A DNA stretch of 19,392 nucleotides from VRUE01 sp035605155 (GTDB lineage: Bacteria > Actinomycetota > Thermoleophilia > Solirubrobacterales > 70-9): NCBI GenBank assembly GCA_035605155.1, contig DATNHC010000141.1, positions 1-19,392 on the forward strand, given 5' to 3'. A program made the position numbers and the translations under genes. The notes under the pieces are model-generated. The model had not been told where the DNA came from. It searched no databases and saw nothing but the letters and a program-made list of their open reading frames with translations. Below, piece by piece: positions 1 to 8,238 of this stretch (position 1 is the first letter of the stretch; every line of letters starts with the position of its first letter).

Positions 1-3000
1 AGCGCCGGCAACCTCTACGCCGCCGAGTTCCACGGCGCCGTTGCGAAGTACTCCCCCTCGGCCTTCCCGCCGACCGCGACCACCACCTACACCGCCCAGG
101 GCGAGGTCGACCCCGGGCCCGCCACCGGGATCGCCGTCGACCCCGATACCGATCAGCTCTACGTCAACCGGCGCACCCACCTCGCCGTCTATGACGCCGC
201 CGGCGCCCACCTCAAAGACATCGGCGCCGGCGCCCTCGGCGATGCCTACGGGGTGGCGGTCTCCAATTATGGCCCGACCGAAGGGCGCACCTACGTCCCC
301 GACGCGGCCACCGAGACCGTCAAGGTCTTCGACGCGGCCGGGGACCCGCTGGCGCCGATCACCGGCCTGCCCGGCGGCTTTTCCTCGCTGCGCGAGGCCG
401 CCGTTGCCGTCGATGACGGCAACGGCGACGTCTACGTGCTCGACAACACCCAGCCCCAAAACGCCGAGCAGCCGCTCGGCGTGGTCTATGTCTTCACCCC
501 CAGCGGGGCCCACAAGGGCCACCTGCAAGACGCCGTCGTTGACGGCATGCCCAGCGGCCTGGCGATCGACAACGGCGGCGCCCGCCGCGCTTACCTCACC
601 TCCGGCAACACCCACAACGCCGGCATCTACGCCTACCCGGCAAACGCCGCCGAGCTCGGCACGCCCCTGGCGCCCCAGACCCCGCCCACCCCGCTGGGCG
701 GCGACACAGTCTTGCCCTCGGCCCCGGTCGGCGGCCCCGCGCCGCCCCCGGGCGGCGTTCTTTGCGAAGGCGACAACTGCCAGCGGCTGCCCTCAGCTCC
801 GGTCGACCCGACCCTGACCACGCGCCTGCGGGGCCTCGGCAACCCAAAGGTGCGCTACTTCGGCTCGACCCGCGCCTGCAAGCGCCTTGCCCGCGACGCC
901 GCCGCGCTTGAGCGCCAGGGCCGGCGCGCCAAGCGCGCCGCACGGCGGGCCTCAGATCGGCGCCGCGCCGCGCGCCTGCGTGAGCGCGCCCGGGCGCTCG
1001 CCAAGCGCGCCGAGCGCACCCGCGCGGTGGCGCGACGCTGCGCGCGGGCGGCGCGCGGTGGGGCGGGGGCAAGCGCCTCCGCGGGCGCCTGGGCGGTCAG
1101 CGCCAACGACAGCGTCGGCGCGGAGCAGGCGGCTAGCCTTGGCCTCCACGGCACCGGCGCAGTGGGGCGCCCTTCGCCGGCAAGCTCGGACCCGGATGGG
1201 CCCACCGCCGCCTCCTCTGGGCCCGCGACCCGCGGCCTGCTTTTGCCCGGCGCCGCCGGCTTCGCTGCCGTCGTTTGGGCCGCAGGCGGGCAGCCGGCGA
1301 CGCTGGCCGGCTCCCACCCCTATGCGCTCGAGTTCTCGCTTGGCCTCGAGCAGGGCGCGGGCGAGGCCGATCTGCGCGAGCTGCGCCTCGACCTGCCCCC
1401 GGGCCTCGTCGCCAACCCCGCCGTCTCCCCGCAGCTCTGCTCGGCGGCCGCCTTCGCCACCCCGCGCACCTCGCCCTTTGAGGCGAGCGCCTCGGGCGAG
1501 AGCTGCCCGGACTCCACCCAGGTTGGAACCGTGAGCGTTGAGAGCGGCGCCGGCGGCGGGCAGAGCCGCAGCTTCGGCCTCTTCGCCCTCACCCCGGCCC
1601 CCGGCGCGGCCCTGCGCTTCGGCGCCGCCCCCTTCGGCTCCCCGCTCGTCTTCGAGGGCGAGCTGCGCGCCGGCGGGGAGGAGCCCTTCGGCCTCAGCCT
1701 CCTCGCCGAGGTCCCCGAGGCGCTCGCCGCCCAGGCGCTCTCTATCTCGCTCTGGGGGGTGCCCTGGGACGCAAGCCACGACCCCCAGCGCGGCAACTGC
1801 CTGAACGAGCAAGAACCGGACTTCGGCTGGGGGCGCTGCTCGGTGGGTGAGCCCAACGACAACCGCCCGCTCGCCCTGCTTACCCTGCCCACCCACTGCG
1901 GGGAGCCGCTTGGCTTCGCCGCCCAGCTCACCTCCTGGCAGGGGGCCACAGATGGCGCCCAGGCGGTGGGCTCGGCGCCGCTCGCGGGCTGTGAGAGCCT
2001 CGATTTCGAAGACTTCGCCCTGGGCGCCGAGGGGCTGCTCTCGACCAAGAACGCCTCGACCTCGACCGGCTTCGTCTTCCGTCTCGTAAACGACGACCCC
2101 GGCCTCGCCGACCCCAGGGCGCGGATCCGCTCCTTGCCCCGCCAGGCCACCGTGGCGCTGCCCGAGGGGGTGACGATCAACCCCTCGGTGGGCGCCGGCC
2201 TCGAGGTCTGCACGCCAGGCCAACTCGGCGCCGAGAGCCCCTTCAACCCGCCCGGCGCCGGTTGCCCCAACGGCGCCAAGATCGGCGTCTTTAGGGTCCG
2301 CATGCCCTTCTATGACAACTTCTTGGCGGGCGGCATCTACCTCGCCCAGCCCGATGACCCAGACACCGCCGCCCCCGGTGCCGAGAACCCCTTCGACTCG
2401 CTGCTCGCCGTTTACCTCGTCGCCAAGTCCGCTGAGCGCGGCATCCTGATCGCCCTGCCCGCCGAGCTGCGCCCCGACCCCGCCAGCGGCACGATCACCG
2501 CGATCGTGCAGGGCCTCCCCCAACTCCCCTACACCGACCTGGAGATCAACTTCCGCTCGGGCCAGCGGGCGCCCCTGATCAGCCCGCCGGCCTGCGCGCA
2601 GTCGACCACCCAGATCGCGCTTTTGCCCTACTCGGGCGGAGCGGGCACCGCCTACGGGACCGACACAGACATCACCGCCGGGATCGGCGGCGGCCCCTGC
2701 CCCAACGGCACGACGCCGCCCTTTGCCCCCGGGGCGGTCGCCGGCGGGGTCAACTCCAACGTCGGCTCCTACACCCCCTACTTCCTGCACCTCTCGCGCA
2801 AAGACACAGAGCAGGAGATCACCTCCTACTCGCTCATCTTGCCCAAGGGGATCACCGGCCGCCTCGCCGGCATCCCCTTTTGTCCGGAGGCGGCGATCGC
2901 CGCCGCCAGAGGACGCCAGGGCTTCGATGAGATCGCCAGCCCCTCCTGCCCCGCCCAAAGCCAGGTGGGGCGCACCGAGACCGGCTACGGGGTCGGCGGG

Positions 3001-4014
3001 GCGCTGACCTACGCGCCGGGGCGGATCTACCTCGCCGGCCCCTACCACGGCTCCCCGCTCTCGCTGGTGACGATCAACGCCGCCACCGTCGGGCCCTTCG
3101 ACCTCGGCACGATCGTGATCCGCTCGGCCTTTGACGTCGACGAGCACACCGCGCAGCTTGAGATCGACTCCTCGGCCTCCGATGCGATCCCCCACATCAT
3201 CGAGGGCGTCCCGCTGCACCTGCGCGACATCCGCATCCACATGGACCGCCCCCAGTTCACCCACAATCCCTCCAGCTGCGAAGCCTCCCAGCTGATCTCC
3301 ACCCTTGCCGGCTCGGGCAAGAGCTTTGCCACGCCCCAAGACGACTCCAAAGCAACTGTCACCGAACACTTCCAGCTGCTCAACTGCCTCACCCTGGGCT
3401 TCAAGCCAAAGCTCGGCCTCAGGCTGCGCGGCGCCGCGCGCCGCGGCGCCTTTCCCCAGCTGCGCGCCAGCTTTGCCTCCAGGGGGGCGATCGACTCCAA
3501 CCTGCGCCGCATCGAGGTCGAGATGCCCCACGCCCTCTTCCTCGCCCAAAACCACATCCGCAGTGTCTGCTCCCGCGAGCAGTTCGCCACCGCCAGCTGC
3601 CCACCGGGCTCGGTCTACGGCCGGGCCGCCGCCCACACGCCGCTCTTCGACGAGCCCCTGCGCGGCGCGGTCTATCTGCGCTCCTCTGAGAGCACCCTGC
3701 CCGACCTGGTCGCCGACCTGCGCTCCGGCGCGGTTAGGATCGTCGTCGAGGGCAGGATCGGACCGGGGCGCCACGGCGGCATCCGCACCTTCTTCGACAA
3801 CCTGCCCGACGCGCCGATCGAGCGCTTCACGATGGTCCTTGACGGCGGCCGCCGCGGGCTCCTGCAGAACTCCTCCAACATCTGCGCAAACCCGCCGCTT
3901 GCCACGGTCAGCGCCCTGGCCCAGAACAACATCGGCGCCCGCTTCAGCTCGGTCTTGCGCGGCACCTGCAAGGCGAAAGGCAAGAAGGGCCAGGGCAAGG
4001 GGGGTAGGCGGTGA
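1..4014 (+). CDS. Giant exported NHL-propeller/repeat protein (3' part, 5' truncated by window)
   Basis: The frame is open from the first base, so the real start lies upstream; about 1337 residues are visible. Residues 1-230 read as NHL/beta-propeller blades (IAVDPDTDQLYV, VAVDDGNGDVYVLDN, LAIDNGGARRAYL). A Pro-rich linker follows, then a strongly basic Arg/Ala-rich helical stretch (about 293-355) bounded by Cys at both ends. From about residue 440 there are four copies of a module. Each is a beta strand ending LP-x-G/A, a Cys, then 10-25 residues later CP-x-x-[SAG]-x-[VIY]-G, and a trailing half that often contains YLA-P or VYL and ends near NP-x-x-C. The tail is Lys/Gly-rich. An extracellular structural or adhesive role is inferred from the propeller and paired cysteines. 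I recognise similar proteins in Thermoleophilia but know no assigned function. The stop overlaps the next gene (GTGA), implying co-translation. Confidence 0.85.
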   Translation, partial: SAGNLYAAEFHGAVAKYSPSAFPPTATTTYTAQGEVDPGPATGIAVDPDTDQLYVNRRTHLAVYDAAGAHLKDIGAGALGDAYGVAVSNYGPTEGRTYVPDAATETVKVFDAAGDPLAPITGLPGGFSSLREAAVAVDDGNGDVYVLDNTQPQNAEQPLGVVYVFTPSGAHKGHLQDAVVDGMPSGLAIDNGGARRAYLTSGNTHNAGIYAYPANAAELGTPLAPQTPPTPLGGDTVLPSAPVGGPAPPPGGVLCEGDNCQRLPSAPVDPTLTTRLRGLGNPKVRYFGSTRACKRLARDAAALERQGRRAKRAARRASDRRRAARLRERARALAKRAERTRAVARRCARAARGGAGASASAGAWAVSANDSVGAEQAASLGLHGTGAVGRPSPASSDPDGPTAASSGPATRGLLLPGAAGFAAVVWAAGGQPATLAGSHPYALEFSLGLEQGAGEADLRELRLDLPPGLVANPAVSPQLCSAAAFATPRTSPFEASASGESCPDSTQVGTVSVESGAGGGQSRSFGLFALTPAPGAALRFGAAPFGSPLVFEGELRAGGEEPFGLSLLAEVPEALAAQALSISLWGVPWDASHDPQRGNCLNEQEPDFGWGRCSVGEPNDNRPLALLTLPTHCGEPLGFAAQLTSWQGATDGAQAVGSAPLAGCESLDFEDFALGAEGLLSTKNASTSTGFVFRLVNDDPGLADPRARIRSLPRQATVALPEGVTINPSVGAGLEVCTPGQLGAESPFNPPGAGCPNGAKIGVFRVRMPFYDNFLAGGIYLAQPDDPDTAAPGAENPFDSLLAVYLVAKSAERGILIALPAELRPDPASGTITAIVQGLPQLPYTDLEINFRSGQRAPLISPPACAQSTTQIALLPYSGGAGTAYGTDTDITAGIGGGPCPNGTTPPFAPGAVAGGVNSNVGSYTPYFLHLSRKDTEQEITSYSLILPKGITGRLAGIPFCPEAAIAAARGRQGFDEIASPSCPAQSQVGRTETGYGVGGALTYAPGRIYLAGPYHGSPLSLVTINAATVGPFDLGTIVIRSAFDVDEHTAQLEIDSSASDAIPHIIEGVPLHLRDIRIHMDRPQFTHNPSSCEASQLISTLAGSGKSFATPQDDSKATVTEHFQLLNCLTLGFKPKLGLRLRGAARRGAFPQLRASFASRGAIDSNLRRIEVEMPHALFLAQNHIRSVCSREQFATASCPPGSVYGRAAAHTPLFDEPLRGAVYLRSSESTLPDLVADLRSGAVRIVVEGRIGPGRHGGIRTFFDNLPDAPIERFTMVLDGGRRGLLQNSSNICANPPLATVSALAQNNIGARFSSVLRGTCKAKGKKGQGKGGRR

Positions 4015-4790
4015 GCGCCCGCCGGCTCACGCCGCTCGCCGCCCTGGCGGCGCTGGTCTGCCTCGCCGGCCTCGCCCAGGCAGAGATCTCCCAGCGCGGC
4101 AACCTGCGGGTCACGGTCGAGGGCAACCTGCGCCCCGAGCGCCTGCCGCGCCAAGGCGCGGCGCCGATCTCGGTCTCAGTCGGCGGGCAGATCTCGACCA
4201 CCGATCGGAGCCTCGCGCCGCAGCTGAAGGCGCTGCGGATCGAGATCAACCGCCACGGGCGCCTCGATTACGCCGGCCTGCCCACCTGCCGCCTGGCTCA
4301 GATCCAGCCCGGCTCCTCTGAGCGCGCCCTCTCCCAGTGCCGCTCGGCCCTGGTCGGCCGCGGCGGCTTTAGCGCCAACATCATCTTGGCCGGCCAGGCG
4401 CCCTACCCTACCGAGGGCCGCCTCTTGGTCTTCAACGGCCGCAAAGGGGGAAAGCCGGTGCTCTACGGCCACATCTACGCGCAGCGGCCCTTTGCCACCT
4501 CCTTCGTGATCGTCTTTGGCCTGCAGAAGCTCCGCAAGGGCGCCTACGGCACCGCCCTGAACGCGCCGCTGCCCAAGGCGATGGAGGCCTGGGGGCGGCT
4601 CACCGGCCTGCAGATGACCCTCTCGCGCCGCTACCGCTACCGGGGCGCCAGGCGCAGCTTCCTCAGCGCCGGCTGCCCGGCCCCCAAGGGCTTTCCGGGT
4701 GCGAGCTTCCCGCTGGCGCGGACCACCTTTGCCTTTGCGGGGGGCAAGCGGCTGCGCTCGGTGCTGAGCGATCAGTGTGAGGTGCGGTGA
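4011..4790 (+). CDS. Secreted two-Cys protein, paralogue A
   Basis: 259 residues. The GTG start overlaps the upstream stop as GTGA, so it is translationally coupled to the giant protein. Residues 1-24 form a signal peptide (basic N-terminus, Ala/Leu core, cleavage after AQA). The mature part is predicted mostly beta: GNLRVTVEGNL at its start, then LRIEINRHGRLD, GLPTC followed 19 residues later by C-x(4)-VGRGGF, then FNGRKGGKPVLYGHIY, SAGCPAPKGFPGASF and a terminal DQC. It is plainly homologous to the gene at 5430-6218 over its whole length. The Cys...C-x(4)-VG element resembles the repeated module of the giant protein. No enzymatic motif is visible. Function is unknown; a cell-envelope structural or binding role is only inferred from export and context. 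Confidence 0.88.
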   Translation: MSARRLTPLAALAALVCLAGLAQAEISQRGNLRVTVEGNLRPERLPRQGAAPISVSVGGQISTTDRSLAPQLKALRIEINRHGRLDYAGLPTCRLAQIQPGSSERALSQCRSALVGRGGFSANIILAGQAPYPTEGRLLVFNGRKGGKPVLYGHIYAQRPFATSFVIVFGLQKLRKGAYGTALNAPLPKAMEAWGRLTGLQMTLSRRYRYRGARRSFLSAGCPAPKGFPGASFPLARTTFAFAGGKRLRSVLSDQCEVR

Positions 4791-4884
4791 GGGGAGGGCT
4801 GTCAGGCGTATCGGCAGGGACGGAACGGTCGGTCACTTAAACCATCCCCTAAGCTGCCGAGTCCCTAGGCACCAGTGTGTGTTT

Positions 4885-4913
4885 GGGAAGATGGGATGCT
4901 CGGGAATTTGGGA
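4885..4913 (+). repeat. Four phased GGGA units upstream of the 4932 gene
   Basis: GGGA occurs at 4885, 4893, 4902 and 4910, at spacings of 8, 9 and 8 nt, in a 141-nt intergenic stretch (4791-4931). It ends just before the Shine-Dalgarno AGGAGG at 4920-4925. This could be an operator, a leader RNA protein-binding site or chance in G-rich sequence. No confident -10/-35 pair was found in this gap. Confidence 0.3.
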
Positions 4914-4931
4914 AACGACAGGAGGTCTCTG

Positions 4932-5417
4932 GTGGGGAAGAAGCTCTTCGCAGTGCTCGGCATCGTCGTGCTGGCCTTTTCGTTGCTTGCGGTGCCGCTC
5001 GCGCAGGCCGAAATGACGCGCGAGAGCTACAAAGAAGCGGTCGAGCCGATCTGCAAGACGAACACCGAAGCCAACGAACGGATCCTCAAGGGCGTTCGGG
5101 CCAAGTTCAAGTCCGGCAAGCTGAAAGCGGCCGCGACCCAGTTCGAAAAGGCAGGCAAGGCCCTCAAGCGGACAGTCACGCAGCTGAAGGCGATCGAACA
5201 ACCGGTCGCCGACAAAGCGAAGCTCGCCAAGTGGCTGAAATACGTTGAAGAAGAGGCAAACCTCTTCCAGAAAACCGCCCAGAAGCTGCGCAAGGGCGAC
5301 AAGTCTGGGGCCCAGGCGATGGTGATCCGCCTCACCCACAACGCCAACCAGGCCAACAACCAGGTGCTTGCCTTCGAATTCCGCTACTGCCGGTTCGAAC
5401 CCTCGAAGTTCACCTGA
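4932..5417 (+). CDS. Secreted alpha-helical protein
   Basis: 161 residues from a GTG start, chosen because a perfect AGGAGG lies 6 nt upstream and the protein then opens with a classical signal peptide (MGKKLFAVLGIVVLAFSLLA, cleavage after AQA near residue 26). A longer in-frame ATG at 4875 would add 19 residues that look non-coding. The mature protein is predicted almost wholly helical and rich in Lys, Ala and Glu. It has one Cys near each end (EPICKTN; FRYCRFEPSKF), which could form a disulphide closing a helical bundle. Similar proteins ending in FRYCRFEPS-like sequence are, from memory, common in Solirubrobacterales. It lies between two paralogous secreted genes, suggesting a shared envelope function. 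The biochemical role is unknown. Confidence 0.85.
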   Translation: MGKKLFAVLGIVVLAFSLLAVPLAQAEMTRESYKEAVEPICKTNTEANERILKGVRAKFKSGKLKAAATQFEKAGKALKRTVTQLKAIEQPVADKAKLAKWLKYVEEEANLFQKTAQKLRKGDKSGAQAMVIRLTHNANQANNQVLAFEFRYCRFEPSKFT

Positions 5418-5429
5418 GCCGGGGGCGCC

Positions 5430-6218
5430 GTGGGTAGGACATTCAGCAAAGCGGCCGTGCTGGCGGCCGCTTTGCTCTGCCTGCCTGCAGGCGCAGGGGC
5501 GCAGGGGGAGGTCATCCGCAAGGGCAACCTGCAGGTCTCCTACGGTGGCAAGATCGCCCCGCATGACCTCCCTCGGGTGGGCACGGCGCCGGTCGCCGTT
5601 TCGGTCTCCGCCGATATCCGCACGCTCGACGAAAACCCCCCGCCGCAGCTGCGCCGTATCGTGCTGGCCGTCAACCGCAACGGTCGCCTCGACCGGCGCG
5701 GCCTTCCCAACTGTCAGTACCGCCAGCTGCAGCCTGCCTCGACCGCCGAGGCGCGCGCTTCCTGTCCGCGCGGAGTGGTCGGCTACGGTGAGTTCAAGGC
5801 CGCCGTCGACCTGCCCGAACAGTCCCCCTACCCCTCGGACGGCACGATCCTCGCCTTCAACGGGCGTCTCAACGGCCGTCCCGTGATCTTCGCCCACATC
5901 TACGGCACCCAGCCGCTGCCGACCTCCTTCACTCTGCCCTTTGAAGTGAAGCGCCGCAGCAGAGGCACTTTCGGCATCACTCTGATCGCCGACCTGCCGC
6001 GGGTCGCGGCCGACTGGGGCTACGTTCGCGGCTTCTCACTGACGCTGAAGCGTCGCTTCCGCAGCCACGGGGAGGCGCGTAGTTACTTCTCTGCCGGCTG
6101 CCCCGCACCGAGGGGCTTTCCCGGCGCCAGCTTCGCCTTCGCCAAAGCCTCCTTCGGCTTCGAAGACGGCAGGGAGATGCGTACGACACTGACCCGCGAC
6201 TGCGGGGTGCGCGGGTAG
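5430..6218 (+). CDS. Secreted two-Cys protein, paralogue B
   Basis: 262 residues from a GTG start, preceded by a short G-rich stretch and only 12 nt after the previous stop, so probably in the same operon. The signal peptide spans about residues 1-25 (LAAALLCLPAGAGAQG). The mature part aligns throughout with paralogue A: KGNLQVSYGGKI, LAVNRNGRLDRRGLPNC, then CPRGVVGYGEF, FNGRLNGRPVIFAHIYG, SAGCPAPRGFPGASF and a final DCGVRG. The CPxxxVG motif is closer than that of paralogue A to the CPxx[SAG]x[VIY]G of the giant protein. Gene duplication around the helical-protein gene is the simplest explanation. No catalytic signature is visible and function is unknown. Confidence 0.87.
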   Translation: MGRTFSKAAVLAAALLCLPAGAGAQGEVIRKGNLQVSYGGKIAPHDLPRVGTAPVAVSVSADIRTLDENPPPQLRRIVLAVNRNGRLDRRGLPNCQYRQLQPASTAEARASCPRGVVGYGEFKAAVDLPEQSPYPSDGTILAFNGRLNGRPVIFAHIYGTQPLPTSFTLPFEVKRRSRGTFGITLIADLPRVAADWGYVRGFSLTLKRRFRSHGEARSYFSAGCPAPRGFPGASFAFAKASFGFEDGREMRTTLTRDCGVRG

Positions 6219-6224
6219 CCCTGC

Positions 6225-6241
6225 GCTGAGCTCGGTTCAGC
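6225..6241. terminator. Possible small bidirectional terminator hairpin between convergent genes
   Basis: GCTGAGC (6225-6231) pairs with GTTCAGC (6235-6241): 7 bp including one G-U, with a 3-nt loop. It lies exactly between the convergent stops of the secreted protein (TAG 6216-6218) and the protease (TGA complement 6237-6239). There is no T-run on either strand, so termination is only suggested by position. Confidence 0.25.
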
Positions 6242-7127
6242 CTTCGACCGGCGGCGGCGCGGGCGCCGTCGCCGCGATCCACTGCGCAACCCAGGGCGAG
6301 ATGCGGTCCACGCGGGTGAAGATGTCGGGCAGCCGCGTATCGCAGTTGGCCGGTCCGAGGCTCGTGATGCCGATCTGCACTGGGGTCCCGTCCGCCCGAA
6401 AGGAGAGCGCCGGGCCGCCGCTGTCTCCGTGGCAGGTGCCGCTGCCGAAGCTTGGTGCGGTGATCGTGCAGAGCTGCGAGGACGAGTTGAAGAACGGGTA
6501 GTAGATCCGCGAATGGTTGCGGCAGTAGGCGCGGCGCTGCACGAACGTCTGGGCCCGCCGCAGGATCAGCGTCTGTTTGGCTTTGCCCTTGGCGCCCCGC
6601 TGGCCCCACCCTGCGACATAGGTGGGCAGGCCGGCGCCGAGGAGTGCTGCATCGCCAGGTTCCGCCAAGGGCAGCGTCGGCGCGCTGGTCGGCGTTTCCA
6701 GCACCAGCAGGCCTGCGTCGCCGTGCAGGGTGAAGCGACTGAACCCGGGATAGACGATCGCCTGGCGGACTTTGGAGAGCTGTCGCACGCTCGAGTCTCG
6801 AAGGTCGCTGCTGCCGGTCACCACGGTGTAGCGGCCCAGGGGAGTGGGCCGGCCGCTGACGATGTCCTGGATGCAGTGAGCGGCGGTGAGGATCAGCGTG
6901 GGGGCGACCACCGTGCCCGTGCAGGCATAGCCGTTGTTTTTGCGGTCGAGGGCGAGGATGAATGTCGCCCAGGGCCACTCTTCTGTGGTTGCCGTCGTCC
7001 CGCCGACGATCGACGCATGAGCGCCGCTACGTGCGCGGGCTGGCGCCGTCAGCGCCATCGCCGCAACCAGCACGGCAAACGAGACGGCCAGCGCGGCCCT
7101 CGGTCGGTTTCTCCCCTCATTCCTCAT
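6237..7127 (-). CDS. Secreted S1-family (chymotrypsin-like) serine protease
   Basis: 296 residues with an N-terminal export signal of about 33 residues (hydrophobic LAVSFAVLVAAMALTAPARA). The mature N-terminus is IVGG (40-43), the usual zymogen-activation sequence. The catalytic triad is visible: His84 in LTAAHC, Asp137 in HGDAGLLVL, and Ser236 in CHGDSGGP. Further S1A marks are AGWGQ and paired cysteines. The residue six before the catalytic Ser, which sets primary specificity (Asp189 in trypsin numbering), is Gly230. Cleavage after Lys/Arg is therefore not expected; a small or hydrophobic P1 preference is more likely. The length fits a single-domain S1 protease. It is convergent with the secreted-protein operon, and its start is only 20 bp from a divergent tRNA, so the two promoters must overlap each other's genes. 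Confidence 0.93.
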   Translation of the reverse strand: MRNEGRNRPRAALAVSFAVLVAAMALTAPARARSGAHASIVGGTTATTEEWPWATFILALDRKNNGYACTGTVVAPTLILTAAHCIQDIVSGRPTPLGRYTVVTGSSDLRDSSVRQLSKVRQAIVYPGFSRFTLHGDAGLLVLETPTSAPTLPLAEPGDAALLGAGLPTYVAGWGQRGAKGKAKQTLILRRAQTFVQRRAYCRNHSRIYYPFFNSSSQLCTITAPSFGSGTCHGDSGGPALSFRADGTPVQIGITSLGPANCDTRLPDIFTRVDRISPWVAQWIAATAPAPPPVEG

Positions 7128-7132
7128 CTGTC

Positions 7133-7138
7133 TAAGAT
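7133..7138 (+). promoter_or_regulatory. Candidate -10 box of tRNA-Thr
   Basis: TAAGAT lies 9 nt before the tRNA 5' end. The best -35 candidate (around 7109-7114) is poor and falls within the start of the divergent protease gene. The call rests mainly on position. Confidence 0.35.
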
Positions 7139-7147
7139 CGGTCCCCC

Positions 7148-7221
<74 letters not shown>

Positions 7222-7387
7222 ACTCACCGGAGCTCTGCTTGCCTTAGCGGGGCGCCTGCTTCTTCTGCCCGCCTGGGTGTCTCCAGGCTCTGCGCACATC
7301 GTTTTGCACGGCCTGATCGTTTACGGTAAGCCGGTCGAGCGGCGCCTGAGCGATCGCCGACCATCCCAACCAGGAGAGACACAGACA

Positions 7388-7783
7388 ATGCCGCCACTCG
7401 CCGCCGAGTACCCACTGCTGAACATCATTTGGACGATGTTCGTCTTCTTCGGCTTCGTCCTCTGGATCATGCTGATCTTTCGCGCCTTCGGCGACCTCTT
7501 CGCCCGTCACGACGTCTCCGGCTGGGGTAAGGCCGGCTGGACGCTGTTGATCATCCTGCTGCCGCTCTTCGGCGTCTGCATTTACCTGCTCTCGCAGGGC
7601 AAGGGCATGGCCGAGCGCCAAGCCGAAGCCGGCAAGCGCGCAAAGGGCGAATTCGACGAGTACGTCCGCAGCGTCGCCGGAGACGGCACCGCCTCGGAGA
7701 TCGCGAAGGCAAAGGAGCTGCTCGACAGCGGCGCGATCGACGCCGCCGAGTTCGACCGCCTGAAGGCGAAGGCCCTCGCATGA
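7388..7783 (+). CDS. Membrane protein with PLDc_N-like N-terminus and C-terminal SHOCT domain
   Basis: 131 residues. The ATG was chosen for AGGAGA 10 nt upstream; the open frame extends back through the tRNA, which is not coding. Two membrane helices (about 10-32 and 45-66) are separated by a FRAFGDLFARHDVSGWGKAGW loop, the pattern of the PLDc_N (phospholipase D-nuclease N-terminal) domain, although no nuclease domain follows. A charged linker leads to a SHOCT domain at about 101-131 (EIAKAKELLDSGAIDAAEFD), a short helical hairpin common at the ends of bacterial membrane and stress proteins. ATGA overlap with the next gene indicates coupling. The precise role is unknown. Confidence 0.88.
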   Translation: MPPLAAEYPLLNIIWTMFVFFGFVLWIMLIFRAFGDLFARHDVSGWGKAGWTLLIILLPLFGVCIYLLSQGKGMAERQAEAGKRAKGEFDEYVRSVAGDGTASEIAKAKELLDSGAIDAAEFDRLKAKALA

Positions 7784-8226
7784 GCGGCGGCGAGCAGCTC
7801 GACGAGATGGGGCCGATCGACTACATCCTGGTCGAGTGGCCGGGGCGCCAGCCCAACGGCGAGGTGGCACCACACCTGGTTGACCTCGTCGACCGCGGCC
7901 TGATCCGCATCCTCGACCTTGTCTTCATCGCCAAGGACGAGGACGGGACGGTCCGCGGGCTGGAGATCGCCGATGTCGGCGGTGAGGTCGCTGAGCTGTC
8001 GGTCTTCGAAGGTGCCTCCTCCGGCTTGCTCTCCGATGAAGACGTCGAGGAGGCGGGCGGCGCGATGGAGCCCGGCACCTCCGCTGCGCTGCTCGTCTTC
8101 GAGAACACCTGGGCCGCGCCCTTCGCCACGGCTGTCCGCCGCTCCGGTGGCCAACTGGCCGCCAGTGGCCGCATCCCCGTCCAAGCCGTCCTCGCCGCGC
8201 TCGACGCGGCCGAGGCAAACGCCTGA
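7780..8226 (+). CDS. DUF6325-like protein
   Basis: 148 residues, with its ATG overlapping the upstream stop by 4 nt. The sequence GPIDYILVEWPGRQPNGE, followed by LVDRGLIRILDLVFIAKDEDGTV, LLSDEDVEEAGGAMEPGTSAALLVFENTWA and a C-terminal helix, matches what I remember of the DUF6325 family. That family is soluble, alpha/beta, widespread in Actinobacteria and usually beside SHOCT proteins. No signal peptide or membrane helix is visible. The molecular function of the family is not established. The neighbourhood (PLDc_N-SHOCT upstream, SHOCT downstream) is the usual one and supports the call. Confidence 0.82.
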   Translation: MSGGEQLDEMGPIDYILVEWPGRQPNGEVAPHLVDLVDRGLIRILDLVFIAKDEDGTVRGLEIADVGGEVAELSVFEGASSGLLSDEDVEEAGGAMEPGTSAALLVFENTWAAPFATAVRRSGGQLAASGRIPVQAVLAALDAAEANA

Positions 8227-8238
8227 GAGGAGATCCCG

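Noticed and set aside
952..3774. 940-codon open frame on the minus strand
   Set aside because: Antisense shadow of the giant repeat protein in GC-rich DNA; product is low-complexity Gly/Ala/Arg/Asp without any recognisable domain.
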